A stretch of 64,000 nucleotides of DNA, taken from assembly GCF_905220365.1 (NCBI RefSeq), contig NC_061131.1:1736001-1800000 (forward strand), given 5' to 3'. Below, one piece after another: positions 20,976 to 33,400 of this stretch. The notes under the pieces were generated by a model, which ran no database searches, was not told the origin of the DNA, and saw nothing but the letters and a program-made list of their open reading frames with translations. Origin of the DNA: Vanessa cardui (lineage: Eukaryota > Arthropoda > Insecta > Lepidoptera > Nymphalidae). Position 1 is the stretch's first letter; every line of letters begins with the position of its first letter. Both the position numbers and the translations under genes were made by a program.

Positions 20976-23900
20976 GAAACCTGAACTCCTCTCACTTATC
21001 AATTCATATAAACCTGTCATTATTGCCATCTCTGAGACATGGTTGATTCCTGGCTCTCGTTTTCGGGTACCGGGTTTCTCCTGTTTGAGGGATGACAGAA
21101 ATGCTGGGTATGCTGGTTGTGCCATCTTGATCAGGCACTCCATTCCCTTCTCCCAAATTCCCTTACCTCCTTTTAGCCAGCTCATCAATGCTGTAGCTAT
21201 CAAAGCCTTCAACATCTCCTTTTTGTCTATTTACATTCCTCATCCTAGTCCTTCACTTGCTCCTGAATTACACTCCATTTTTTCTTCCCTCCCAAGCCCT
21301 GTTCTTGTTATGGGGGATTTTAATGCCCACCATACATTATGGGGTTCCTATTTCTGTGATGGATTTGCCCCCTTGTTGGTGGACATCGTTGATGATGTAA
21401 ATTTTTGCATTCTCAATGATGGTTCGCCGACTCGTAGGGTTTATCCTAATCAGAATCCTAATTCTGCTATTGATTTATCCATAGCCTCCCCATCCCTTTC
21501 CTCTCAAATATCTTGGAATATCCTCCCATCTACGTTTGGTAGTGACCATTTCCCTATCCTTCTTTCATTAAACAACAGATCCATTGCTCCATCCAAATTA
21601 TCCCCACTTCTAAAATATAGGCTTAATAATGCTAACTGGTTAGGATACTCTAACTCTATTGATGTCATGTTAAGCTCTCTCCCTGATTTTGTGAATGGTG
21701 AAAATGCTCTTGCTTACTACGAGCTTTTTCTTAATATTATTAAATCCTCCGCTGATTCCCATTTCCCACAAAAAAATCTTAATAAAAAATTTTGCATCTC
21801 TCCGCCTTGGTGGGATGAAGAGTGTTATTCCTTAGTCCAACAGAGATCTGAAGCCGAAGAGTCATATAATGTATCTATGACTCCACAAAATTTTATCAAA
21901 TATCAGCATATAGATGCCAAAATTAAAAAACTATTTTCCAGAAAGAAAAAACAGGGTTGGACCAATTTCTGTGAATCCCTTAGTCCTCGGTCTCCCCCTC
22001 AAACAGTTTGGAGAAATCTTAAGAGATTTCGTCGCTCCCTTGATTCTGATAACCCAAACGCCTATAATCCGTCCGTATGGCTTAATGATTTTACTACCAA
22101 ACTTGCACCCCCCTTTGTTCCATGCCAGGATAGTTTTATAAATTTTACTCAATCATCTACCTCAGATGATATGGATAGTCCGTTTACTATCTCAGAGCTA
22201 CACACAGCTCTGAACGGACTGAAGGACTCGTCACCAGGGGAAGATGGCGTGCCCTACTCTTTTATAACAAACCTCAGCGATAAAGCTAAATGCGTCTATC
22301 TGAATATAATTAATGCTTTTTTCTCAGCAGGAATCGTCCCGGAATCTTGGAAGTCCCAAATTATTATCCCCATACTCAAACCAGGAAAAAGCCCTTTGGA
22401 CCCCAATTCTTATAGACCCATTGCTTTATCGTCTACATTAGTGAAAGTTACAGAACATCTTATAAAAAATCGTTTGGAATGGATAATGGAAAGCAGGAAT
22501 ATTCTCTCGCCCTCTCAATTCGGCTTTCGAAAGGGTTTGAGTACTCTTGATAGTCTCAGCATTCTCACGACAGACATTCGAATAGCCTTCTCTAGCGGAG
22601 AGTACCTCGTGGGTGTTTTTCTAGATATTTCTTCGGCATATGATAATGTTCTTCTTCCGGTACTCAGGCAGAAGCTGCAACAGCTGAGTATCCCTCCGAG
22701 GATAACTCATTTCATATGCAGTCTGCTATTTTGCAGATCAATTTCCATTAAACATCAAAATCGTATTCTTCCCCCCAGGTTTGTCTGGAAAGGTCTCCCG
22801 CAAGGATCAGTTCTAAGCCCTCTGCTTTATAGCATTTATACCCATGATCTCGAATTGTCAGTGAATAACTTTTGTAACATACTTCAATATGCTGATGACA
22901 TTGTTTTGTATTTTAAATCTTCATCTGTTCAAAATTTAACTTTGCATCTAAACTCTGCTTTACATTATCTTGACCTATGGCTCTCTGACCATGGCTTGTC
23001 TTTGTCTATTGAAAAGACTCAGGCAGTTGTTTTCACTAGAAAAAGACATTCGACTTGTTTTGTGGGGATCAACGTATCAACTTTGTCAACAAGACGAAAT
23101 TTCTAGGCATTATTCTCGATAACAAACTGAATGGAATTTTTCACTCTGAGCATATTATTAAAAAATGTGAAAAGGCTATTAACGTCCTTAGAGCAGTCTC
23201 AGGAGTCTGGTGGGGAGCTCACCCCTATTCTCTCAAACTACTGTACAATGCAATAGTTCGTAGTCATTTAGACTACGGACTGTTTGTCTTAGAACCCCTA
23301 AGTAAATCCGTGTCTGAAAAACTCAACAAAATTCAATACAAATGCCTCAGAATAGTCATAGGAGCTATGAAAACTACTCCCACTAACGCTCTGCAAGTTG
23401 AATGTGTTGATCCTCCGCTTCAACTGAGAAGACAATTTTTATGCGACCGTTTTGTAGTAAAATCTTTACAGTTATCCTCTCATCCTCTTTGGTCCCGTCT
23501 AAGCGAACTGTCCCAACTCTGCGTTCGCTCTAGAAGTCCTTCCTTATTATTAGATAGTTTCTTCAAATTTACAACACTCCCACACCCTATCTTAAGGTTC
23601 CAGTCAAATCCTCTTTTTTCTACTCCATTCAGATCTCTAGTCTATAATCCATCTATTATTACAGATCTTGGTCTTGTTAAAGGGGCCCCTGATTCAAACT
23701 CTAAATTTCAAAGATTTCTTCATCAAAATTGGTCAAATCATTTACTTATATTTACTGATGCCTCTAAACTATCCCCTGACAGCTGTGTCGGCTCAGCCTG
23801 TTGGATACCCAAATTCAAAATTGTTCTTCAATTTAAATCCCCTCCTGAAACATCCATCTTTTCTGGTGAAGCAATTGCAATTTTAGAAGCCATCCTTTTT

Positions 23901-24608
23901 GCCCACTCCCATGACCTCAAACACACGTTAATTTTGACAGACTCTTTGAGTTGTCTGTTGACTATTAAGGAAAACCCGTTTCGTAGTAAACGAAAGTTTT
24001 TCATCATCCTTAAGATCAGGGAAGCATTGTTTTCTTGTCATCAAAAAGGGCTAGATTTATCGCTTGTCTGGATACCAAGCCATTCTGGTATTCCCGACAA
24101 CGATACTGCAGATTCGTTTGCTAAATCTGCTATAACAACTGGCTCACTTGATCACTTTAAAAATTCAACTCAAGACTTGTGTGCTCTAGCGAAAACTCAT
24201 CTTCTTAAATCCTGGAACTCTGATTGGGAAGTATCATCAAAATCTAAAGGTAGATTTTACGCAACTCTACAACCAGGTATTCCAAGGCGTCCTTGGTTTT
24301 CTCATCACAGGCAAGCTAATCGTTGGGTCACCACAACTATCTGCCGTTTACGCCTTGGACATGCATGTACGCCCGTTCATCTTTGTAAAATTAGAGTAAG
24401 AGATCACTCTTTGTGTGAATGTGGCCTTGACGAAGGTTCCTTATCCCATATACTGTTTTCTTGCCCCAAACTCCTCCATCCTGTATACGACGTTCTCCCT
24501 CCCAAAGTTCCTCGCCCTATTAATGTTGAATGTTTGTTAATGTGTGTGTTTAGTCCACTTTGTAAATTTTTATGTAAATATATTGAGCGTAATAAAATTA
24601 AGTTGTAA
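20926..24608 (+). pseudogene. LINE ORF2: endonuclease, reverse transcriptase, RNase H; one frameshift
   Basis: The start is taken at 20926 (MAPIRFLQWNCQS), where endonuclease homology begins; an upstream in-frame ATG at 20863 lies within ORF1. The APE-type endonuclease has WNCQS, SETW, GDFNAHH and SDHFPI. The reverse transcriptase has 'DPNSYRPIAL', 'SQFGFRKGLSTLDSL', 'FLDISSAYD', 'GLPQGSVLSPLL' and the catalytic YADD at about 22890. After the shift near 23040-23045 the frame continues to 24608. It carries RNase H with TDAS, a GEA glutamate, TDS and 'WIPSHSGIPDNDTAD', then a final CxC..H..C knuckle. The first frame stops at 23104-23106. Reading continues sensibly if the A-run at 23040-23044 had one more base, so this is a single-base deletion or an assembly error. 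Confidence 0.88.
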
Positions 24609-24870
24609 ATATTTTTGTGATCGTTCTTATTTGATGTTTTAATAATCATTTTATATGTTTATCTAATTATGTATATATTATTGTATTGTTTTAGGTTATG
24701 GGTTAACAGAGAGTCCACTACTATTGTGCCCTTAAAATGAATTTAAGCCTGCAATCTCGACTGCACCGTTCAATCTCCATCGTGTCTTCTCCATCGCACG
24801 TGACATTGGCGAAATAATCTGTGCCCTCTTAGCACAAAGAAAAGCCATAAAAAAAAAAAAAAAAAAAAAA

Positions 24871-24882
24871 AATTGTCAAACG
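24871..24882 (+). repeat. Right target-site duplication of the I-like LINE
   Basis: Matches 19328-19339 exactly; the preceding A-run is the LINE tail. Confidence 0.9.
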
Positions 24883-25101
24883 TCAATTTTGACATGAAAA
24901 TATTTTGATCAGCATTCAGCTGATATAGTGAATAATTTGCGTTCCTCTTTATAATTTATATACTTGAGAAGGCAAAAATATTTATGCATCATACGCTTCG
25001 CCTAGGTGATTTGGTGTTCTAGAAATTAATATCAATACATCAGTATTCAGTAATCACGTGTATATTATCTTTATTGTAACACTTTAGGTTATTCTAGATC
25101 A

Positions 25102-25278
25102 ATGAGTACGACGGGGATAATTACGAATGCTATTAGAAGTAAACTTCAATCAGCTTTACAAACGAAACATTTAGAAGTTATAAATGAGTCCCATATGCAC
25201 AATGTACCCAAAAACGCTGAGACGCACTTCAAAGTTGTTGTTGTGTCAGACAAATTCGATGGACTAGCTTTAATAAAG
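25102..25278 (+). CDS. BOLA1: BOLA1 exon 1
   Basis: ATG in 'gatcaATGAGTACG'; ends AAAG before 'gtgaat', phase 0. Codes the N-terminal helix and the first strands including the 'ESHMHNVP' loop. Confidence 0.9.
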
Positions 25279-26633
25279 GTGAATAAATTACATTAAAATT
25301 CATTTTTATCAATATTCTTAACTATAACTAACAAATTTAGCAGCACTTTCGTGGAGTTAAATACTAAATTGTACATAAAAAAATATATTAGTTATCGTCC
25401 ACGGCGCCTCTTTCGTTTTAGAGCTTGGTTATCTGGTGTTAGACATAGAATACCTTATTACCTTGTAGTTCAAGCTTGCTTCATAACAGAATTCATCACA
25501 TTTGATTTGGTGATTGGTTTGTGTGTGTGTGTAAGCCGAAATAGCACAGTGGTTAGAACGCATGCATCTTAACCGATGATTGTGGGTTGAAACCCAGGCA
25601 AGTACCTCTGATTCATGTGCTTAATTTGTCTTTATAATTCATCTCATGCTCAACAGTGAAGGAAAACATCATGAGGAAACCTGCATGTGACATATTTCAT
25701 TGAAATTCTGCCACATGTGTATTCCATCAACCTGCATTGGAACAGCGTGGTGGAATATGTTCCAAACCTTCTCCTCAAAGGGAGAGGAGGCCATTAGCCC
25801 AGCAGTGGAAATTTACAGGCTGTTGTTGTTGTTGTTGATTGGTTTGTGAAAGAGTAGCAGTAATAGAATCCCAATATTAGCCATACATTGTACTCCATCT
25901 AATAAAAAGAAAGACATTCTCAAGAATTGATTTGTAAATGTGTCTTACACTAATATCACTCGTTGCTCAAAAATTTACACTTATTCACCTGACAATATCT
26001 TGGTTAAACCCACAAACACAGCACTGACACATTAACCCATCAAAAATAGTATTCATCTAAAATTTTAAATTCAACATAGGAACAATGTTGTTTAAGTAAT
26101 TTCATACTACTTACCTATAATACAACATGAGTGTATAAAAAAGTTAAGTTAAGACAGGGATTTGTTAATATTCCATGCAAAATAATAAGTATTTAAAAAA
26201 ATGTCGACATTACAGACATTTTTTGTTCTAATTGTAGTTCTTTTTTCTTCATTACAAGGAGTATTTTGGACTAATGTGCTCACAAATATAACTAACAATA
26301 TAAACAGTGTTTGAAATATAAATTATTCCATGTGACTTACTCCTTCCTTATCACTCACGCAAGTAAACTGACTCACTCATTACTCAAACCAAAACAGAAA
26401 TATTAAGTATTCCAACCTGCAATACTCCACAATTGCTTACCACTTATTGAATTGTTAATAATATTATTCAATTCCTATTTCAGAGACATCGGCTAGTTAA
26501 TGATATACTGAAAGATGAACTTCAAAATGGTGTACATGCTTTATCCATAGTAGCTAAAACACCAGAACAGTGGGATGCAAGTGATAAAGTGGTAGAAAGC
26601 AGCCCTAACTGTAGAGGTGGATTTGGTAAATAA
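25102..26633 (+). CDS. BOLA1: BolA-like protein 1 (two exons, 108 aa)
   Basis: The BolA family (BOLA1 in animals, mitochondrial) partners monothiol glutaredoxins such as GLRX5 in iron-sulfur cluster handling. Exon 1 is 25102-25278 (59 codons, donor GTGAAT); exon 2 is 26484-26633 (49 codons plus TAA), joined in phase 0. The BolA fold is visible: 'IRSKLQSALQ' helix, 'ETHFKVVVVSDKFDGL' strands, the signature RHRLVN at the splice junction and the invariant histidine in 'GVHALSI'. The tail 'AKTPEQW' is also typical. The first 10 residues are not an obvious targeting peptide, so a further 5' exon or a longer N-terminus is possible. A poly(A) signal lies at 26893-26898. The intron (25279-26483) holds a SINE, and a 5.5-kb LINE sits just upstream. 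Confidence 0.93.
25533..25835 (+). repeat. SINE family A copy in the BOLA1 intron, with TSD
   Basis: Full-length, (TTG)n-tail subfamily. Direct repeat 'tgattggtttgtg' at 25511-25523 and 25836-25848; the left copy is separated from the SINE by a short GT run. Confidence 0.9.
26484..26633 (+). CDS. BOLA1: BOLA1 exon 2
   Basis: Acceptor 'cctatttcag' then AGACATCGG (RHR). Codes the conserved helix, the 'HALSI' strand and the tail, ending GGFGK-stop. Confidence 0.9.
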   Translation, partial: RHRLVNDILKDELQNGVHALSIVAKTPEQWDASDKVVESSPNCRGGFGK

Positions 26634-26892
26634 AATCAAATATAGAGTAAAAATCTAGTTACTCACAAAGGCACACCACAAATATTAAATTACTATCATC
26701 ATGCATTAGTATGAGTGACTCTCATGCTTATAAGACATCATAGTGTGTGTGAGGCTAAGAGTAAAAACAGCAAAAAATATATAGTTGTTTTTTATTATTA
26801 ATAATTATTTTGATGTGAAGGGCACACCTTTATGAGTGAATAGATGTTTATATTTAGTTAATGTTATAAATTAAATTTAGATATTTAAGTTT

Positions 26893-26898
26893 AATAAA
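26893..26898 (+). terminator. Poly(A) signal of BOLA1
   Basis: AATAAA, 260 bp after the stop codon; the first canonical hexamer in a suitable context downstream of the gene. Confidence 0.55.
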
Positions 26899-27236
26899 AG
26901 TATGAAAAATATACATTGTGTTTTAATTCTATCACAATGAACATTGCTTTGTACCCTAAAACACGAATGAGATCTTGAAACCATGATAAAATACCAATAA
27001 TTGTATAAAAATAACCATTTGACTAGGACCAGCGTCTTATATGATCCACCTGACAACTACTCTCTACTACGTACTACCACCATAATGATGCTTTTGATAC
27101 TTTCGGGAAACAATCGCTTACTTTAAATTAAAGCTTAGGAAATCCATGCAGTCCTCAGAATTCCGGCATGTTAGGTTCTCTATGACATTGACCTCACTAC
27201 TACAAGTAAATTCTCCTATTCCGGAAATCGAAATAT

Positions 27237-27528
27237 ATTTTTTTTATGGAATAGGTTGGAGGAAGAGCATATGGGCCACCTGATGATAAGTGTGACCACT
27301 TCACCCATAGACAATGACGCTGTAAAAATATTAACTATTCCTTACAACGTCAATGCGCCACCAACCTTGGGAACTAAGATGTTATGTCCCTTGTGACTGT
27401 AGTTACACTGGCTCACTTACCCTTCAAACCGGAACACAACAATAGTGCGTATTGTTGTTTAGCGGATGAATATCTGGTGAGTGGGTGGTCACTCACCAGG
27501 CGGGCTTGCACAAAGCCCTACCACCAAG
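27237..27528 (-). repeat. SINE family B copy
   Basis: Near full-length on the minus strand, with a T-run (the tail) at the left, 'catatgggccacctgatgat', 'aactaagatgttatgtccct', 'tcaaaccggaacacaac' and 'gggcttgcacaaagccctac'. It lies between the convergent BOLA1 and ash2 genes. Confidence 0.85.
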
Positions 27529-28323
27529 AAAATATGTATGCTTGAGGAATAGTGTCAAAACCTTGTTCGAAGATTGCCTGTATACGTAAAAACTAGCATG
27601 TGTTCTTCCTTGCAGCTCAACCTTCATACCATATGTTAGCGAGTAGCCCTAGCCTTCACTATGGTGTTATGTCATTGCATTATACCATTCATTATATCAC
27701 ATTATTATTAGTAGGTACATATTATAAATATAACAGGAACTATTACATTTACTTTATTATTCACACAATTATTATTGTAATTAATTAATCAATCATTTGT
27801 ACAACTGTAATGAATATTATTTTATATGGAATAACATTTCATACTGGCACATAGCACTGCTTCGTTCTTTGAAAATGATTTAGCTGTCATAAGAAAAACA
27901 ATTGGATGATTGTCAAGCATTGTAAAAAAAAATATGAAAGAGGTTATCATTGTAAAAACGGATTCATCACTATATCACGAATTACTGAAATTACACATAT
28001 TTCATTAAATATGGTTCAGTGGCTTGACCGTAAAAAAAATACTTTACTTCTATATTTACAATGGTAGTACGATATATCCGACGACCTTAGATAAACAATT
28101 ATAAATATATTTTATGCCATAGGTACGTACGGCTATGTTTAGCTACAACAAAAATATATAAAATAAAGGATCAATGCTAAGTTATAATATCTAATTTAGA
28201 TTCGAATGCCCTGTTTATATGACATAATTATTATCACTGTTTCAATGCAGTCTTAATCCACTGACTTACTTTTATGATATAGATATAATGAATGTAAATG
28301 AAACATAAACCATTTGTAAACAT
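27529..28323. other. Intergenic, between convergent BOLA1 and ash2
   Basis: No coding frame. A family D-like remnant lies near 27985-28040 ('ggttcagtggcttgaccgt'). Confidence 0.45.
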
Positions 28324-28329
28324 TTTATT
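28324..28329 (-). terminator. Candidate poly(A) signal of ash2
   Basis: TTTATT on the plus strand, read as AATAAA on the minus strand, about 2 kb beyond the ash2 stop codon. Nearer AT-rich alternatives exist, so the true 3' end is uncertain. Confidence 0.3.
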
Positions 28330-29789
28330 ACATTTAAAAAGATTCAAATATCTTACAATCAAGGAATACTTTTATTCATACACACTGTACATCACTCTTC
28401 AACCCCGTTTTTATTTGTGATCACAAAAATATTTTTTACCAATATGTATTCTCTTTAAATTATGAATATTTTATTTTTATTTCTATGACAAAAGTTCATA
28501 TTAAACTACATAGTTTCAAATGATATTCAATTCAACACATTGATACACTAACAAACAATTATTATCAGTGAAAATATCATAGCAGGTGGCTATTATGCAG
28601 ACACAAAAGTCACATTTACAGATATACACACATAATTTGAATAAATATACATAAATAGCTACTAACAGCTGCTCGGTATGAAATATTCACCGAAAACTGT
28701 AAGATCATACCTAATTTAGTAATATGCATTAAAATCTCAAGTACAAAAATATGTTATTTTAACTCAGCATCAAACACTTGTAATGACTTTGAAAATGAAC
28801 ATATGTTTCATTTCTTGTGTCTTAAAATTTGAGGTATAACATACAGAGCCTAGTATTAATTAAATCGTTTTATTATCTGTATTGCTTCGATAGACAAAAC
28901 AAGTATGTGAAAATTATCTGCCATGATTTACATTTTTCTAGAACATTTCTTGTAAAGATATTTTGATTATAATTTATTTAAACAGAAACACTGATTGAGT
29001 ACCACGTTATATGCGCTCTTTTTACAACCCTTTTGGGGACAAATAATTTACCTAATTTTCATGTTATTTTTACAACCCAGACACTTCTAAAGCCTGTATT
29101 ACAGATACAGCTGTTTGAGCCAATATTATAACTCTACTGACAATATAATAAAAACAGATTATATATTTTATTTCTACATTTCGACCACAGAGGCTAAACA
29201 TGCATGCCGGATATTACATAACACAAATAAATTTGCAAATCCTTGCACTGTCAATTCCTTGTTGTTAATTCATTCGTATGTCTGATTCTGTATGACACTA
29301 CTAATAAAATATCACTATTGCATTGAATAGGGACGTAATTGTCACAGCACAGCTTTTTACCTATTCTTTTTATTAACAATTCGGTCCAATTTTATATTAC
29401 AGCACACGGTGACATCATATCGATTTAATTTCGATTTTATCGATATACAATAATCGATGTTGGTTTAATGTGCGCTGGAATCGGTAACATATCGTAGCTA
29501 TTACAATTTTACAAAACTCCACGAAAATAGTTAAATGACATACTAATTATCATCCTCTGGGGATATAGCTAAATACACATTTTTATACAACAGTTTTACT
29601 TTGGCCTGTGTGTTCTTGCCACTATATAAGAATCATTTGCACTTACATTTAACAATGAAATATTTTCTTATTTGCTAGTAATACCGGAAGTATATAAGTT
29701 GCTATACATAGAAACACAGGTTGTTTTATTAAACATCACGATAGATGCTTTACTTTTCAAATCCCATCAGTACTTACTATATAGTAATA

Positions 29790-29975
29790 CTTAGTATTAT
29801 TGTGTCTGAAACTTTAAGGGGCAAAGGAACTACTGACACAAGGGACTTAACATCTTAATTTCCAACATTTGGTGACGAGTTGGCGATGGAAAGAATAGCT
29901 ATTATTTCTTACTACACCAATGTGTATGACCAACCATCACCAATTGGCCTATATGCCCAACCTAACCATTTCATA
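29790..29975 (+). repeat. SINE family B copy, degraded, in the ash2 3' region
   Basis: 'acacaagggacttaacatct', 'ggtgacgagttggcgatg' and 'gcctatatgcccaacct' follow family B order. Confidence 0.55.
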
Positions 29976-30330
29976 TACCGGTGTACTGATGAAACACTCG
30001 CCATTTTCTTCACTATAAAAATTCACAATATCTTTAACACGAAAATCGTGTCATAAAATATGACCACATCCACAACTGCTATATTAACCAGTGTATATGC
30101 TTACTTACATAATGCACACATAGACAACGACGGTAGTTAACGCTGCAGTGACGTCACTAGTAACACGCTTGTGTGAGTGCGGCTCGTATAACCGGTACAA
30201 ATTAAATAGCACTCGTAATACACGTCACTTATACTGGTTATCAGATCAATTTAAAATGTCACATGCCACATCGTCTCTCCAACCACACTAGTCTATATTG
30301 ATATAACACCGTTAAACGGTGTTAGTTGTA

Positions 30331-30435
30331 TCAGAGATTAAACGTGTCCAATCGTAGTTTCCCCTCGTTCTCAGTCAAGAACAGCAGATCAGCCATCGTT
30401 TGCTCGCATATTGCTTCTTCGGCCTTTTCTGACAT
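30331..30435 (-). CDS. ash2: ash2 exon 10 (last)
   Basis: Acceptor 'aatatttcag'. Codes MSEKAEEAICEQTMADLLFL and an acidic-to-basic tail to TGA (30333-30331). The amphipathic helix corresponds to the DPY-30-binding motif of ASH2L. Confidence 0.9.
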   Translation of the reverse strand: MSEKAEEAICEQTMADLLFLTENEGKLRLDTFNL

Positions 30436-33400
30436 CTGAAATATTATTAAAAACCATATAAAATATACACTCTATTCCAATGATAACAGGAAAGAAGGCA
30501 TATAAAAAACATTTGTCGAGAGCTTGATTAATCTATGATATTCACTATGGATATGCAAAGTAATTGCATTTCGAACGTCGACGAATCTGTTGTCTGATTT
30601 TAGAAGTAAAATTAAAGCAGAAATAAGTGGCTAAGTGCAGTATTTAGTAAAAGTAATTTGGTAGGAATTTGTGTTATAAATAAGGGTTATTAATTCACCA
30701 TCAACGTCAATAGACAAATCACCTTCACCGAAAAACCTTCAGTATACGATCAAATCCATTATCTAAATAGATTTAATACTGAATCAATCCTTATTGGTCG
30801 CGTATTACGTCACTAAGGTCCTATATGTACCACAGATTAAAATACAGCAAAGTGACGTCACCGACCCCATTGCAGCGCCATATTGTCCAAGTAATGTTTT
30901 TGCGCGCTATTTAAATATGGAATTTTTAATTTTTTAATATGATATATTTCGACAAATATGTACTAGAAATAAAAGACACAACTTTTGCTGGGTTCCTTAA
31001 TTTCTACCAAATAATATAATATGGATTTTAGAAACCAGTCAAATAGCCTATTACTAAGGTAAAATAAATAAATAAATATGAGACAACATCACATACATTA
31101 CTCTGATCCCAATGTAAGTAGCTGGAGCACTTGTGTTATGGAAATCAGAAGTAACAACGGTACCACAAACACCCAAACCCAAGACAACATAGAAAACTAA
31201 TGGTAATCTACATCGACTCGACCGGGAATCGAACCCGGGACCTCAGAGTGGCGTACCCATGAAAACCAGTGTACACACCACTCGACCATGGAGGTCGTTA
31301 ATAACGATACATATACTACTATGTACCTTATAAATTTGACAAAAAAAAAAAATAACAGAAAAAAAAGACCCGCTGAGTTTCTTTCGCCGGTTCTTCTCAG
31401 GTCAGGGTGTTCCTTTTTCCGAACCGGTGGTAGTGTTTATTTGACAATCAATAAGTAAGTGTAATGCTTTTATATTGAATAAAGGACTACTTGGTGGTAG
31501 GGCTTTGTGCAAGCCCGTCTGGGTAGGTACCACCCACTCATCAGTTATTCTACCGCCAAATAACAATACTCGGTATTGTTGTGTTCCGGTCTGAAGGGTG
31601 AGTGAGCCAGTGTAACTACAGGCACAAGGGACATAACATCTTAGTTTCCAAGGTTGGTGGCGCATTGACGATGGTGACCACTTACCATCAGGTGGCCCAT
31701 ATGCTCGTCCGCCAACCTATACCATAAAAAAAAAAAAAAAAAAGGAATTTGAGTTGAGTTTGAGTTCGATAATAACAACCGTACCGGTCTGTAGTTGCAG
31801 TCCGTTGTGGGGGGGAACTTGAAGTTTGGCCCGAAGTTGACGCTGACCGTTACGTTCTTGTGCAGCGACACCGTGGGGTAGTAGCAACCCTGGTAGATGT
31901 CCGCGAAAGCCTCGCCCTGACACTCGCCGTTCTTGAAGAAGTATATCCGGCTGCCCGGCAGAGCCTTCAAATTGTTCAACGACTCCTGAATATTGTCCTT
32001 GTCCTCGTAGTAGAGGTGACTCTTGAATTTCACTAGAGGCTGAAACATATAAGAGGTTCGATTGTATTTAAAGTGATAATATCACTATCACATGGTTCAT
32101 TCAAGTGAATGATTCATTTTTCTTTCATTCCATGTTCACACGGTTTAGATGGAATGACGTAAAAAATAACATTCATCTGTAGTTTCTTTCAAGATGGCGT
32201 CGATTGAAGTCGTGTCTCCGTCTGCTACAGCGTTCGAGTCAAAATGGCTAAATTTGAGTGAACGTTCACTCTGTGTTCAGACTGTTCATTTTTCATTCAT
32301 TCGGAGTGGGATTGAAAGATGCGAATGAACCGAACCAACGTGGTTGGATAAGTTCGATAATGAATTCATTCGGCACTTTTGTTTCACTTTGTGTTTAAAC
32401 GTGTCACTTTGAGTGAAAGATGCAAAATTAAACACGAAAATGAACAAAAAATAAACTGTCTGATTCCACCTTTAATGTAGTGTACACAAATTTATAAAAC
32501 ACATGATTTTATAAAAATGCATATATTATCTGTGTATGCATCTGTCATCTTGAGTGACAGAAGTCGCAAAAACGTGGGAAAATAAGATATAACGCAATGT
32601 GCGCGAAGTGAACAGGCCGGGTGTATAGCGAGCTGATATTTAAATATAATATCTATTTAATCTACTTGGTAAATCTCACGTCAAATTTATTTACAGTTAT
32701 TTATGTAATTACAAAGCAAAATAAAAAATAAATGAAAAGTGTCGTGGAACAGTCGGTTGGAAGAAAGTTGCCGAAAAATATAAACCAATAGTAAAACAGT
32801 ATAGTTCGACACAACTTAGATGTAGCCACGGAAAATGTAATGAAACCGATTACTGCCGATTCACACAACCAATAGAAACAGCTCCCTATTGCGCCATTCA
32901 ACGCTATTCTCTATAGATTCTCGCCTCAGTCAACCATATCGACGTGTCAAATTGGCGAATATATTAGGTCATATGATATTACAAGTTGTTACGTTTGTGT
33001 AAAGATCATATTCACATAAGGAATAAATATTGATAATTTGGGATAATTCAAAATGAACTTTATTCAAGTGGGCTTTTACAAGCACTTTTGAATCGTCAAT
33101 TAACAATTAAGTGAAGCTACCACCGGTTCGGAAAGTAGATTCTACCGAGAAGAACCGGCAAGAAACTCATTAGTTACTCTTTTTCAATATTTAAAAAAAA
33201 TACAGTCATGTTAGTTAATACAATTATTTGTATTAACATATCCTGCCTGGAAGTCAACAGGTATTAATTCCACGCATTTTTATCATCTACAAAATCTTGT
33301 ATCGAATAATACGCCTTTTTTAACAATGTATTTTTTATAAACGATTTGAATTTACGAGACGGCAAAGTTAAAAATGTCTGCGGAATTTTATTATTTTATT

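Larger units (their letters stand above)
19340..24870 (+). mobile_element. Near full-length I-like non-LTR retrotransposon
   Basis: A 5.5-kb element bounded by a perfect 12-bp target duplication. It has a 220-bp 5' leader beginning with a T-run, ORF1 with three zinc knuckles, ORF2 with endonuclease, reverse transcriptase and RNase H, a roughly 240-bp 3' UTR and a poly(A) tail at about 24848-24870. Zinc-knuckle ORF1 plus an RNase H-containing ORF2 places it in the I/R1-like group; the exact clade is an inference. The only obvious lesion is one frameshift in ORF2. It lies 231 bp upstream of the BOLA1 start codon in the same orientation. Confidence 0.92.

Noticed and set aside
23038..23046. Programmed -1 frameshift in the LINE ORF2
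   Set aside because: The zero-frame heptamer is not of the XXXYYYZ type, and ORF2 of such LINEs is normally one continuous frame; a base deletion is simpler.
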